Assembly (NCBI GenBank): GCA_013812515.1
Contig: JACCTI010000365.1
Location: 1 to 21,405, forward strand
Length of the DNA: 21,405 nt
Source of the DNA: Chthoniobacterales bacterium
Lineage (GTDB): Bacteria; Verrucomicrobiota; Verrucomicrobiia; Chthoniobacterales; UBA10450
Reading direction: 5' to 3'
In this document: positions 1 to 7,290 of the stretch, one piece after another
Numbering within the stretch: the stretch's first letter is position 1
Layout of the letters: each line of letters starts with the position of its first letter
Notes under the pieces: generated by a model
Told to the model about the DNA's origin: nothing
Databases searched by the model: none
Seen by the model: only the letters and a program-made list of their open reading frames with translations
Translations under genes and position numbers: made by a program

Positions 1-64
1 GCGCGCAGACGCTTCGCCGGTCATGGCGCAGCTGCTCCGCGTGTGCCACTATTCCGCTCCCACG

Positions 65-1510
65 ATGCCGAAGTTCTACATCAAGACGTACGGTTGCCAG
101 ATGAATGAACGCGACTCGGAGCAGGTCGCGCATTCGCTCGTCGCGCGCGGCTATGAAGCAGTCGCGAACGAAGCTGAAGCCGACGTTGTCCTTTTGAACA
201 CCTGCAGCGTGCGGGACATGGCTGACCAGAAAGCGCTCGGCAAAATGGGCATGATGCGGCCACTCGCGAAGCGTCGCCCAGAAGTGGTGTTTGGGTTTCT
301 CGGTTGCATGGCGCAGGCGCGCGGCGGTTCGCTTTTCGACGGTCTGCCGCATCTCGATCTGGTGGTCGGAACACAAAAGTTTCACTGCGTAGCCGATTAC
401 GTGGAGGAACTGGTCGCGCGGAAACGCATCGTTGCAGCCGGGGTCGGCGCCCCCAGCCACAGCAGAATGGACGACCTGCGCTTCTCGATTTCCGACACCG
501 CAGAAGAGGGCGGCTCGCAGGAAATGATCCGCGAACAGAAACTCGCACCGCTACAGGCGACGGCCTTTGTTTCAATCATGCAGGGGTGCAACATGCATTG
601 CACTTTTTGCATTGTGCCGCGGACGCGTGGTGCAGAACGAAGCCGTTCGATTAGCGAGATCGTGCGCGAAGTGCAGGGCCTCGCCGCACGCGGAGTGAAG
701 GAAGTGACCTTGCTCGGCCAGATCGTGAATCTCTACGGGCGGCACGAGTTTCCGGCTGTAGCGGTGGTCCATGACCGCCGGGGCGATGCGCTTGACGCGT
801 TGACGGTCGCAGACCTCCCCTACAAGAAGAGTCCGTTCGTGCAGTTGTTGGAAGCGGTCCATGCGATTGACGGCTTGGAACGGCTGCGCTTCACGTCACC
901 GCACCCGATCGGATTTCGGGATGATCTTATCCATGCTTTGGCGACGTTGCCGAAGCTTGCGGAGCATGTTCATCTGCCATTGCAATCCGGGTCAAATCGC
1001 ATCCTAAAGGCGATGCATCGGCCGTACACGGCGGACAAGTACCTCAGGCTGGTGGAGCGAATTCGCGAAGCGCGGCCGGAGGTAGCCCTTACCACGGATA
1101 TTATTGTTGGCTTTCCAGGTGAGGAAGAAACGGATTACGCGCAGACGCGCGATCTTGTGGAGCAGATTCAGTTCGATAACGCTTTTATCTTCCGCTACTC
1201 GACGCGGAGCGAAACACCGGCAGCCACGGCACCGGATCAAGTTCCCGAACGAATCAAAGAGGAGCGGAACAAAGACCTACTCAAGATCGTGGACGCGTCG
1301 GCGCATCGCGCGAACGAACGTCTGGTCGGGCGCGACGTCGAAATCCTTTGCGAAGGTCCCAGCCGCAACAACGCCGCGCGCCTGATGGGTCGCACGCGCA
1401 CAAACAAGATCGTCGTTTTCCAAGATCGCGAGAACCGCGCCGGTCAGCTGATGAAGATCAAGGTCGAGCAGGCGAATGGATTCAGCTTGTATGGCACGCC
1501 CCTCGTGTAA
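65..1510 (+). CDS. miaB: tRNA-2-methylthio-N6-dimethylallyladenosine synthase MiaB
   Basis: MiaB is a radical-SAM methylthiotransferase that converts i6A37 to ms2i6A37 in tRNAs reading UNN codons, using two 4Fe-4S clusters. Counting from the ATG at 65 (481 aa), the N-terminal UPF0004 domain has the three cluster cysteines C11 (YGCQMN), C47 (NTCSVR) and C81 (GCMAQ). The radical-SAM motif CNMHCTFC gives C175, C179 and C182, and a TRAM-like RNA-binding domain occupies about the last 65 residues. An in-frame ATG at 23 would add 14 residues, but family proteins start close to the MPKFYIKTYGCQMN segment, so 65 is preferred; neither start has a clear Shine-Dalgarno. A segment at about residues 226-256, after the GQIVNLYG strand (usually GQNVNSY), is longer than in most MiaB proteins. 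The next gene starts 18 nt downstream. The family call is very secure; the exact start is less so. Confidence 0.95.
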   Translation: MPKFYIKTYGCQMNERDSEQVAHSLVARGYEAVANEAEADVVLLNTCSVRDMADQKALGKMGMMRPLAKRRPEVVFGFLGCMAQARGGSLFDGLPHLDLVVGTQKFHCVADYVEELVARKRIVAAGVGAPSHSRMDDLRFSISDTAEEGGSQEMIREQKLAPLQATAFVSIMQGCNMHCTFCIVPRTRGAERSRSISEIVREVQGLAARGVKEVTLLGQIVNLYGRHEFPAVAVVHDRRGDALDALTVADLPYKKSPFVQLLEAVHAIDGLERLRFTSPHPIGFRDDLIHALATLPKLAEHVHLPLQSGSNRILKAMHRPYTADKYLRLVERIREARPEVALTTDIIVGFPGEEETDYAQTRDLVEQIQFDNAFIFRYSTRSETPAATAPDQVPERIKEERNKDLLKIVDASAHRANERLVGRDVEILCEGPSRNNAARLMGRTRTNKIVVFQDRENRAGQLMKIKVEQANGFSLYGTPLV

Positions 1511-1528
1511 ACCTCCCGCACTCGCCGC

Positions 1529-2080
1529 ATGATTTACCATCTTTCGCTCCAATCTGCCGGGATTGCGGCCGGTTTGACCCTCCTTTTCGTGAGCTTGCCT
1601 GGTTTGGTGAAACCGGAAGCGGCGAGCGGCTGGATGCGCACTCTGCCGCGCTCGCGCGCGATCGGCATTGTTCTTCTGACGCTCGCTTTTCTTTGGAGCT
1701 TTTGGCTCCTCGGGACGATGGAAATGGGCGAGTTCTCCTCGTTCCGAAAGCCGCTCCTGTTCGCATTGCCGGTCGGATATTTCCTCGTGCTGCGTTTCGT
1801 GAATGAGTTTCTCGCGGTTCGCGCCTTGGGCATTCTCTTCCTGCTGGCGGCCGAGCCGTTGCTCGAAGCTGCGTTCCTGCGCTACGAGATGAGCCGCTTG
1901 CTCGTGACCGTCTTCGCCTACGTGCTGATCATCGCGGGACTCTTCTGGGTCACGATGCCCTACCTGTTGCGCGATCATATCCGATGGGGAACGCGCAGCA
2001 CGGCACGCTGGCGGGCTATCAATGCGCTTGCGCTCGTGTACAGCGCCGCGCTCCTGATCTGCGCAATCACACGTTACTAA
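1529..2080 (+). CDS. Hypothetical six-helix integral membrane protein
   Basis: I do not recognise this 183-aa protein as a named family. It is strongly hydrophobic, with about six predicted transmembrane segments near residues 8-25, 43-62, 75-91, 95-115, 123-145 and 163-180, linked by short basic loops (for example MRTLPRSR and RWGTRSTARWR). No catalytic motif, cysteine pair or signal-peptidase site is evident. It starts 18 nt after the miaB stop on the same strand, so it is probably co-transcribed with miaB, though nothing in the sequence links the functions. A candidate terminator hairpin follows at 2092-2143. Codon use resembles the neighbours, and the long open frame with continuous hydrophobic segments supports real coding. 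Function unknown. Confidence 0.8.
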   Translation: MIYHLSLQSAGIAAGLTLLFVSLPGLVKPEAASGWMRTLPRSRAIGIVLLTLAFLWSFWLLGTMEMGEFSSFRKPLLFALPVGYFLVLRFVNEFLAVRALGILFLLAAEPLLEAAFLRYEMSRLLVTVFAYVLIIAGLFWVTMPYLLRDHIRWGTRSTARWRAINALALVYSAALLICAITRY

Positions 2081-2091
2081 CGTGGGAGGGG

Positions 2092-2143
2092 CCTCAGTGC
2101 CGCGACCGACGGCCGAGTCGGGCGCTCAGGTTCCTTTCTTTTT
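2092..2143 (+). terminator. Candidate intrinsic terminator / degenerate inverted repeat
   Basis: The left arm CCTCAGTGCCGCGAC (2092-2106) pairs with the right arm GTCGGGCGCTCAGG (2117-2130), with one mismatch, one bulge and one wobble pair. It is followed at once by the pyrimidine-rich TTCCTTTCTTTTT (2131-2143). It lies 11 nt after the membrane-protein stop and just before the glycosyltransferase start at 2150. It may end the miaB transcript, or be a decayed copy of a dispersed palindrome that happens to precede a T-run. Confidence 0.45.
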
Positions 2144-2149
2144 GATACG

Positions 2150-3097
2150 ATGAATCGCATTCTCGTCGTCCGTGGCGGCGCGATCGGCGATTTCATCCTG
2201 ACGCTCCCCACGTTGAAGCTCCTCCGTGAACGGTATTCCGAAGCACGAATCGAGATTCTCGGCTACAAACACATCGTTGCCCTGGCGGAGAACCGGTTCT
2301 ACGCGCAGGCAGTTCGCTCGATCGAGTATGCGCCCCTAGCCCGCTTCTTCGCGAAAGATGCCGAACTTTCCCCGGAGCTAAGTGATTACTTCGGCAACTT
2401 CGATCTGATTATCAGCTATCTTTATGATCCAGATGGCACGTTCGAACGGAACTTGCGGCGATGCGGGGTCGAAGACATCCTCGTCGGTTCTGCGAAGATC
2501 ACCGGGAGCGAACATGCCGCCGTGCAATTGGCCCGCGTGCTGAAAGAGCTTGATCTCTCGCTCACCGATCCACGAGCACGACTTTTTCCATCGCGCGAGG
2601 ACGAGGAGTTTGCGATGGCCTTTCACAACGAGCTGGTGTCTCCCGTGATCGCGCTTCACCCAGGCAGCGGAAGCGAAAAGAAGACTTGGTCGATCAGCCG
2701 TTGGCAAATGCTCGCGCAAACGCTCTGCGAGAAGCGCGTAGGATCATTCTTGATCGTGGGAGGCGAAGCGGACGAACAAGAGATCGCAGCCTTTCGTTCC
2801 GCCGAATTCCATGGCTCGATTCATATCGCCGAGAATCTTCCGCTTCCTCAACTCGCCGCCGTCCTGCAACAGTGCGCGTTGTTCGTTGGGCACGACAGCG
2901 GCATTTCGCACCTCGCTGCCGCGGTTGAGATGCCGTGTCTTTTGTTGTTCGGACCGACTGATCCGGCGATCTGGGCACCGCAGAACCCCGACGTGCGCGT
3001 GCTTCGCGCAGAGAACGGAGATCTGCTTCAGCTCGAAGTCAGGGTCGCGACGGAAGCCGTTGTTCAGGAGCTGATGCGCATCGGCATCAACACATAA
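2150..3097 (+). CDS. Glycosyltransferase family 9 (ADP-heptose:LPS heptosyltransferase-like)
   Basis: GT9 enzymes transfer a heptose or related sugar from a nucleotide donor onto the lipopolysaccharide inner core at the cytoplasmic face of the inner membrane. The 315-aa GT-B protein begins with the family signature RGGAIGDFILTLPTLKLL (residues 8-25). The second Rossmann domain carries the donor-site elements IALHPGSGSEKKTW (about 167-180) and VGHDSGISHLAAAVEMP (246-262), then LFGPTDPAIWAP (266-277). The length is normal for the family. The exact acceptor cannot be read from sequence, so waaC/waaF/waaQ assignments would be guesses. The ATG at 2150 puts the MNRILVVRGGAIGD start where expected. 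The last 34 nt overlap the convergent 3' end of dnaN. The gene may be read from its own promoter because a candidate terminator lies just upstream. Confidence 0.88.
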   Translation: MNRILVVRGGAIGDFILTLPTLKLLRERYSEARIEILGYKHIVALAENRFYAQAVRSIEYAPLARFFAKDAELSPELSDYFGNFDLIISYLYDPDGTFERNLRRCGVEDILVGSAKITGSEHAAVQLARVLKELDLSLTDPRARLFPSREDEEFAMAFHNELVSPVIALHPGSGSEKKTWSISRWQMLAQTLCEKRVGSFLIVGGEADEQEIAAFRSAEFHGSIHIAENLPLPQLAAVLQQCALFVGHDSGISHLAAAVEMPCLLLFGPTDPAIWAPQNPDVRVLRAENGDLLQLEVRVATEAVVQELMRIGINT

Positions 3098-4161
3098 AGA
3101 AACGGGGTCTGAATCTTGAGGACGCCGGGACTCATCTCGTCGATCAGGTCGAGAAAGACTTCGTCCTCCGTCAGATTGCGTAGCGGAGCCATGAAAAACT
3201 CGGGATTGAATGCGATCGAGAAATCGCGCCCTTTGTACGCGACGGGCAATGATTCCTTCGCTTCACCCACTTCCGGCGTATTCGCGGTAATGTCTATGTT
3301 GTTCTTGCTGAAGTTCAGCTTGATCGAGTTGGACTTGTCGCTCGCGAGCAATGAAACGCGCCGCAGTGAGTTCAGGAACGTCTCGCGTTCCAACGTCACG
3401 CGCTCCTTCGTTTCGGATGGAATGACCTGCCGATAATTAGGATAGTTCCCTTCGATCAATTTCGAGACGAGCAGCGTGTTGTTGAGATCGAAGGCAATCT
3501 GTCCGCTGCCGAAACTTACCTTCACGTCACCTTCATCGGTAAGCAGACGCTGCAATTCCGTGACCGCTTTCGTCGGCACGATGATCTCGGCCTCGTGGCT
3601 GCGTGGAAACTCGAGTTCGAGGTCAACCATGGCCAGGCGGCGGCCATCGGTCGCGACGAGCGTGAGCTTGTTTTCCTTCAGGCTGAAAAGAACGCCGTTC
3701 AGGACGTAGCGCGTTTCATCGGTCGAAATCGCGTACGAGGTCTTCCGCAAACCGTCGCGCAGATCTTTCTGCCGAATCGTGACGACCTTCGCGCCTTCAA
3801 ACTTCGGCAAAGGCGGAAACTCCTCTTCCGGCAAGCCGAGAATTTTGAAGAAGCTTTGTCCACTTCGGATGGAAGCCGCGTTCTTTCCATCCACTTCAAT
3901 CTGAATCTCACTCGAAGGCAGCTCACGAATAATGGTAAAGAGCCGGCGCGCCGGAAGTGTGGTCGCGCCCTGCTTTTCCACCCTCGCTTCGAAGCTCCCG
4001 CGCACGCCCACATCCAGATCCGTCGTCGTCAGATGCACCTCATCGCCATTCGCGTGCAGCAGGACGTTCGAGAGAATCGGCAAGGTGGTGCGCGTGCTGA
4101 CAACGTTCTGCACCTGTTGCAAACCTTCGAGCAATTTCTCTTTCGTGACGCTGAATTTCAT
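3064..4161 (-). CDS. dnaN: DNA polymerase III subunit beta (sliding clamp)
   Basis: The beta clamp is a ring-shaped homodimer that tethers DNA polymerase III to the template and serves as a docking platform for replication and repair proteins. The 365-aa length and three repeated clamp domains are typical. The start MKFSVTKEKLLEGLQQVQNVVS, the internal LVATDGRRLAMV (conserved TDGRRLA element) and the closing YVLMPMRI segment are diagnostic. Normal clamps end close to MPMRL; here two serines follow, ISS then TGA. The gene follows dnaA on the same strand, the common dnaA-dnaN order, but the 166-bp gap holds a REP-like doublet (4229-4317), so dnaN may use its own promoter in about 4162-4228. The 3' end overlaps the convergent glycosyltransferase by 34 nt, with no terminator between them. 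Confidence 0.97.
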   Translation of the reverse strand: MKFSVTKEKLLEGLQQVQNVVSTRTTLPILSNVLLHANGDEVHLTTTDLDVGVRGSFEARVEKQGATTLPARRLFTIIRELPSSEIQIEVDGKNAASIRSGQSFFKILGLPEEEFPPLPKFEGAKVVTIRQKDLRDGLRKTSYAISTDETRYVLNGVLFSLKENKLTLVATDGRRLAMVDLELEFPRSHEAEIIVPTKAVTELQRLLTDEGDVKVSFGSGQIAFDLNNTLLVSKLIEGNYPNYRQVIPSETKERVTLERETFLNSLRRVSLLASDKSNSIKLNFSKNNIDITANTPEVGEAKESLPVAYKGRDFSIAFNPEFFMAPLRNLTEDEVFLDLIDEMSPGVLKIQTPFLYVLMPMRISS

Positions 4162-4228
4162 GAAGGCGGGCGAGCTATGATGTAAGGCTTACGATTTTGT
4201 TCGGCAACCGCAATCTCTGTCCCAATCC

Positions 4229-4317
4229 TGTAGCGGCGGTCTGCGACGGTCGCATGATTTTCGCGAGGAGCGCTGCCGCGGAAAGCCTGATCGTGCGGCG
4301 GTCGTAGAGCGCCGCTA
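4229..4317. repeat. REP-like inverted doublet, copy 1 (dnaA-dnaN gap)
   Basis: The left arm at 4229-4254 reads TGTAGCGGCGGTCTGCGACG and onward. The right arm at 4294-4317, read on the other strand, is TAGCGGCGCTCTACGACCGC and onward. The two agree at most positions over 24 nt. Each arm can also fold on itself (CGGCGGTC with GACCGCCG-like), with a 39-nt spacer between arms. The left arm carries the GTAG head typical of REP units; the right-arm head has decayed to CTAG. The element lies 10 nt beyond the dnaA stop. Confidence 0.75.
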
Positions 4318-4327
4318 GGGGAATCGC

Positions 4328-5689
4328 TCAGCGCTTTAATGAACTATCGATAAAGGAAATCGTCTGCCGGATATTGTCCTGCTCGGCCATGCGTCTTTTC
4401 ACCAGCTTGCAAGCATGCAGGACTGTTCCGTGATCGCGTCCGCCAAACGCGTCGCCGATTTCGTTCAGCGAAGCTTTCGTTAATTCACGGGCCAGATACA
4501 TCGCGATCTGCCGCGGAAACGCGATGTTCGCAGGGCGCCGCTTGCTTGTCATGTCCGCGATCCGCACATCATAATGCTCAGCCACGCGCCGCTGAATCTG
4601 CTCAATCGTCACGGCATGGCGCGCTTCCTCGTTCAGAATGTCTTTGAGCAAGTGCTCGACAACTTCGTTCGTCAGCTCCTTGCCGCTGAGCGACGCGAAT
4701 GATGCGACGCGCATGAGTGCGCCTTCCAGCCGGCGAACATTTGTCCGAATCCGGTTGGCGAGGAAGTCGAAGATTTCGTCGCGTAATTTGATCTGTAGCG
4801 TTCGAGCTTTCTTGCGCAGGATCGCGGTGCGCGTCTCTACGTCCGGCGGCTGCAGTTCTGCGGTCAGCCCCCATTCAAAACGCGAGACAAGGCGATGCTC
4901 CAAGTTCGCGATCTCGGAAGCCGGACGATCACTCGAGAGCACGATCTGCTTATGCCCATCGAAGAGCGTGTTAAAGGTATGGAAGAACTCTTCCTGGGAC
5001 CGTTCCTTGCCGCCGAGGAATTGGATGTCGTCGATCAGCAACAGCTCGGCCTGCCGGTAGCGTTTGCGGAATTTTACCAGCGTACTGTGCTGGATCGCAT
5101 CGATGAACTCGTTGATGAAGAGCTCGCTCGAAAGGTACATTACCTTCGCGGATTTCTTTTTCGCCCAGACGTACTGTCCGATGGCTTGCATCAAGTGCGT
5201 CTTGCCCAAACCAACCCCGCCATAAATAAAGAGCGGGTTGTAAGTGCGCGAGGGTGATTGCGCAACCGCCAGACTCGCCGCGTGCGCGATTTCGTTGTTC
5301 GGCCCCACCACGAAAGACTCGAAATTGTTTCGCGGATTCAGCCCGAGCGCACTCCCGCCATTCGGGGGAGCAGCGGAGCTTTCCTGTTTCGTTTCCGGTT
5401 CTGCTGCGACCTCCGGCTTTTCTGCCCCGGCCGCGCCGTCAGGCGGCATGATGAATTTTATCTTGCGCGGCGAGCCTAACGCCGTCACGAGCGCGGACTG
5501 CAGTGCGGCCATATGATTACTCTCGATCCAAAACTGGTAGATGTTATTGGGAACGAGAAACGTCAGCGATTCATCGTTCGCTTGGACGAGTCTAACGGCG
5601 GAAAACCAACGCTTGAAAGTGTCGGCGCTAACCTGCGGTTTTAGTGCGGTCGATAGCTTCAGCCATATCTCTGCACACTTCTCTTCCAT
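4328..5689 (-). CDS. dnaA: Chromosomal replication initiator protein DnaA
   Basis: DnaA is the AAA+ initiator that binds DnaA boxes at oriC, oligomerises with ATP and melts the origin. The 453-aa protein has all four domains. Domain I lies at about 1-80 (EIWLKLSTALKPQVSADTFKRWF). A short Pro/Ala/Glu-rich linker covers about 82-118. The AAA+ domain contains Walker A GGVGLGKTH (157-165), Walker B LLIDDIQF (217-224) and a sensor-2-like RRLEGAL (319-325). Domain IV carries the box-binding signature, with RDHGTVLHA around 418-426. The start MEEKCAEIW fits the family; no strong Shine-Dalgarno precedes it. The gene is followed by dnaN on the same strand. The 525-bp region upstream contains tandem DnaA-box-like 9-mers that could mediate autoregulation. 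Confidence 0.97.
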   Translation of the reverse strand: MEEKCAEIWLKLSTALKPQVSADTFKRWFSAVRLVQANDESLTFLVPNNIYQFWIESNHMAALQSALVTALGSPRKIKFIMPPDGAAGAEKPEVAAEPETKQESSAAPPNGGSALGLNPRNNFESFVVGPNNEIAHAASLAVAQSPSRTYNPLFIYGGVGLGKTHLMQAIGQYVWAKKKSAKVMYLSSELFINEFIDAIQHSTLVKFRKRYRQAELLLIDDIQFLGGKERSQEEFFHTFNTLFDGHKQIVLSSDRPASEIANLEHRLVSRFEWGLTAELQPPDVETRTAILRKKARTLQIKLRDEIFDFLANRIRTNVRRLEGALMRVASFASLSGKELTNEVVEHLLKDILNEEARHAVTIEQIQRRVAEHYDVRIADMTSKRRPANIAFPRQIAMYLARELTKASLNEIGDAFGGRDHGTVLHACKLVKRRMAEQDNIRQTISFIDSSLKR

Positions 5690-6215
5690 ACCAACTTGTT
5701 AACAGCGTTAATCAACCGCCAAAGCGAAATGCTCCGGGCGGAAATGGGGGTGAATCCAGACCGCCTCGCTCGGTCGGGCAGAAGCATTCTTTGCGAAGAA
5801 GACGTGCGGTAGGGCCGGAAATCTTTCGATCTGCGAGGTAAAATTCCGGCAAACGAGCTGCGCTCGATCGCCTGAGCCATCTGAGTCGCCGTCGCCTGGC
5901 TCGATTGTGGTGGTGAGGCCGCGTGTCATGTTTTTTCTGATTTCTGAGTCGCTGCCAATTTGTTCACATGTTGTTCACACCCACTTGGTTCGCTCTCTGC
6001 CAGCGGCTTGAGATTAGAAACGCTTGACAGAGCGGACAAGAAAATTTCGGAAGTTTATTTTCGCGCGGCGTCCAAAATAATCTTGACGGAAAATTTGAAC
6101 CGGCAGGTCACGAAAACGTCAGAGGAAACCTCCTGCGCGCGAGGTTGACCGTTCAGCAGCCGTCGCGCAACTTCGTTGTTCATGAGAGCCGCGCGGACCG
6201 CGCCGGTGCATAGAA
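5690..6215. other. Non-coding region upstream of dnaA: candidate oriC / dnaA control region
   Basis: This is the longest stretch in the window without a convincing gene. It lies between divergent dnaA and the Dabb gene. Short open frames here have no recognisable motif or start signal. It holds two tandem TTGTTCACA 9-mers (5960-5968 and 5971-5979), a related TTGTTAACA at 5697-5705 next to the dnaA start, and a relatively AT-rich patch around 6034-6110 (for example AAAATTTCGGAAGTTTATTT). Position beside dnaA is where many bacterial origins lie, but strict TTATCCACA boxes are absent, so an origin call remains tentative. Confidence 0.35.
5960..5979 (+). promoter_or_regulatory. Tandem DnaA-box-like 9-mers
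   Basis: TTGTTCACA occurs twice, at 5960-5968 and 5971-5979. The starts are 11 bp apart, about one helical turn. Each differs from the consensus TTATNCACA at one position (G for A at position 3). They are 271 and 282 bp upstream of the dnaA start codon. Binding by DnaA is inferred, not shown. Confidence 0.4.
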
Positions 6216-6659
6216 ATGGGCAAGAATTCCGCACGATCCGCTGACTTCCGAGCGTGCAAATCATCGCCGCGAACGCTCGCGCGCAGTTCCATTGCGCTGT
6301 CTGCCGCAATCTTGCTGGCATCGATTTCACCGGCGCCTGCAGCCGCGCGCGGCCGGGTTACACATGTGGTGATCTTCTGGTTGAAGCAGCAGGAAAATAG
6401 GGCTGATCGCGCGGCGCTCCGGCACGCTTCCGAAAGCTTCCGCACGATGCCGGGAATTTTGAATGTGGAAGTCGGCCACTCCCTTCCGGTGCGGCGCGCC
6501 GGGATCGAACAGGCATTTGATCTCTCCGTCGTCTTCACCTTCGCTAATCGCGCTGCACTGGAGCGGTTCTCGAAGGACCCGCAGCATGCCGCGGCCGTGC
6601 GCACCGTTCTGAAACCGCTCGTGAAGCGATTCGTTGTCTTTGATTCCGTTGCAAACTAA
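6216..6659 (+). CDS. Exported Dabb (stress-responsive alpha/beta-barrel) domain protein
   Basis: The 147-aa product has an N-terminal export signal, with basic residues and then a hydrophobic ALSAAILLASISPAPAAA run at about residues 27-44. It is followed by one Dabb domain (about 47-145). Recognisable family features are the opening VTHVVIFWLK strand, the RTMPGILNVEVGHS segment, FDLSVVFTFANRAALERFSKDP and the closing VKRFVVFDSV strand. Dabb domains form dimeric ferredoxin-like alpha/beta barrels; the class includes plant stress proteins and some polyketide cyclases, and most bacterial members have no assigned reaction. The ATG at 6216 leaves a long n-region before the hydrophobic core and lacks a good ribosome site, so the true start may be internal. 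The next gene begins 6 nt after the stop, indicating co-transcription. Confidence 0.8.
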   Translation: MGKNSARSADFRACKSSPRTLARSSIALSAAILLASISPAPAAARGRVTHVVIFWLKQQENRADRAALRHASESFRTMPGILNVEVGHSLPVRRAGIEQAFDLSVVFTFANRAALERFSKDPQHAAAVRTVLKPLVKRFVVFDSVAN

Positions 6660-6665
6660 CGAGTG

Positions 6666-7187
6666 ATGCGGCTGCTCCTGATGGGAACGCTTCTGGCCTG
6701 CTTCTTCGCCGCGGAGCAATCCTTCGCGGCGGAGGATATCCCGCCTCCATTTGGATTCCGCTGGAACGATCCGTCGGGGAAAGTCGAGCAGGTCCTGGTC
6801 GCGGCGAAAGCGCGGATCGTCACGCGCGAGCAAAAGCAGAAGCGCGAGGTTTGGACGGTTGAGGGCCTGGTTCAGCCGGGACTGAAGCGGACTCTCTTCG
6901 AGTTCAAGGAAAGATTCCTCGTCGAGGTGGAACTCCAGTACGAGTACGACAAGTGGACGATCGAACATTACAACAACCGCATGGGCGAAATCCGTCGCTA
7001 CTTTGATGGAAAATTCGGGACCGGAAAACTCGTCTCGCGCACCAGGGACAGCGACTCGGATGTCCTGCAGACGCTGGTCGGCTATCAGTGGATGGTCGGG
7101 GGAACGATGCTGGAGTTATTCTACTTCTCGGCGCAACGCGAAGCGCTCGTCTACCGCACGATCACGGTCACGTACAAGGCGATGTAG
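6666..7187 (+). CDS. Hypothetical small exported protein
   Basis: I do not recognise a named family for this 173-aa product. It begins with a clear Sec signal peptide, MRLLLMGTLLACFFAAEQSFA, with probable cleavage before AEDIPPPFGFRWND. The mature part is rich in charged residues and looks like mixed alpha/beta structure: WTVEGLVQPGLKRTLFEFKERFLVEVELQYEYDKW, then YFDGKFGTGKL and GGTMLELFYFS. The PFGFRWNDPSGKV opening and the alternating strand pattern resemble periplasmic proteins of unknown function. A GTG three nt earlier (6663) is possible, but ATG at 6666 fits the signal peptide better. It lies 6 nt after the Dabb gene, so the pair probably forms an operon. Its stop codon TAG (7185-7187) lies inside the left arm of REP-like copy 2, suggesting the repeat inserted at or trimmed the original 3' end. 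Confidence 0.75.
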   Translation: MRLLLMGTLLACFFAAEQSFAAEDIPPPFGFRWNDPSGKVEQVLVAAKARIVTREQKQKREVWTVEGLVQPGLKRTLFEFKERFLVEVELQYEYDKWTIEHYNNRMGEIRRYFDGKFGTGKLVSRTRDSDSDVLQTLVGYQWMVGGTMLELFYFSAQREALVYRTITVTYKAM

Positions 7188-7272
7188 CGACGGTCTATCG
7201 CCGCCGAAGACGCCAATGTAGCAGGCTTTTACCTTCTTCCGTTGTGTTCGGCGGTCATAGACCGCCGCTACA
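7183..7272. repeat. REP-like inverted doublet, copy 2 (best preserved)
   Basis: The left arm at 7183-7208 starts TGTAGCGACGGTCTATCGCC. The right arm at 7247-7272, read on the minus strand, starts TGTAGCGGCGGTCTATGACC. They match at 23 of 26 positions, with a 38-nt spacer. The right arm is itself a near-perfect hairpin: CGGCGGTC, loop TAT, GACCGCCG. Both arms keep the TGTAG head. The element lies between the convergent 3' ends of the small exported protein and def, and includes the stop codon of the former. Confidence 0.85.
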
Positions 7273-7290
7273 GAAGACGGCAGCTTCGCG

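Noticed and set aside
43..52. Q in deformylase motif I (GVGLAAQQVG at residues 43-52 of the protein encoded at 7291-7848) as an active-site oddity
   Set aside because: The motif is GxGxAAxQ; the substituted position is variable, and the essential Q is present. The coordinates given here are residue numbers.
23..64. Earlier in-frame ATG for MiaB
   Set aside because: The 14 extra residues are not family-like, and the ATG at 65 starts directly at the conserved N-terminal strand.
1277..1978. Open frame of 233 codons on the minus strand
   Set aside because: Antisense to miaB and the membrane-protein gene; its composition (rich in R, E, Q, H) is typical of shadow translation.
6024..6029. TTGACA as a -35 box in the dnaA upstream region
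   Set aside because: No acceptable -10 hexamer lies 15-19 bp downstream, so it is not called as a promoter.
6327..6968. Open frame of 213 codons on the minus strand
   Set aside because: Opposite two plus-strand genes with signal peptides and, for one, a Dabb domain; no motif of its own.
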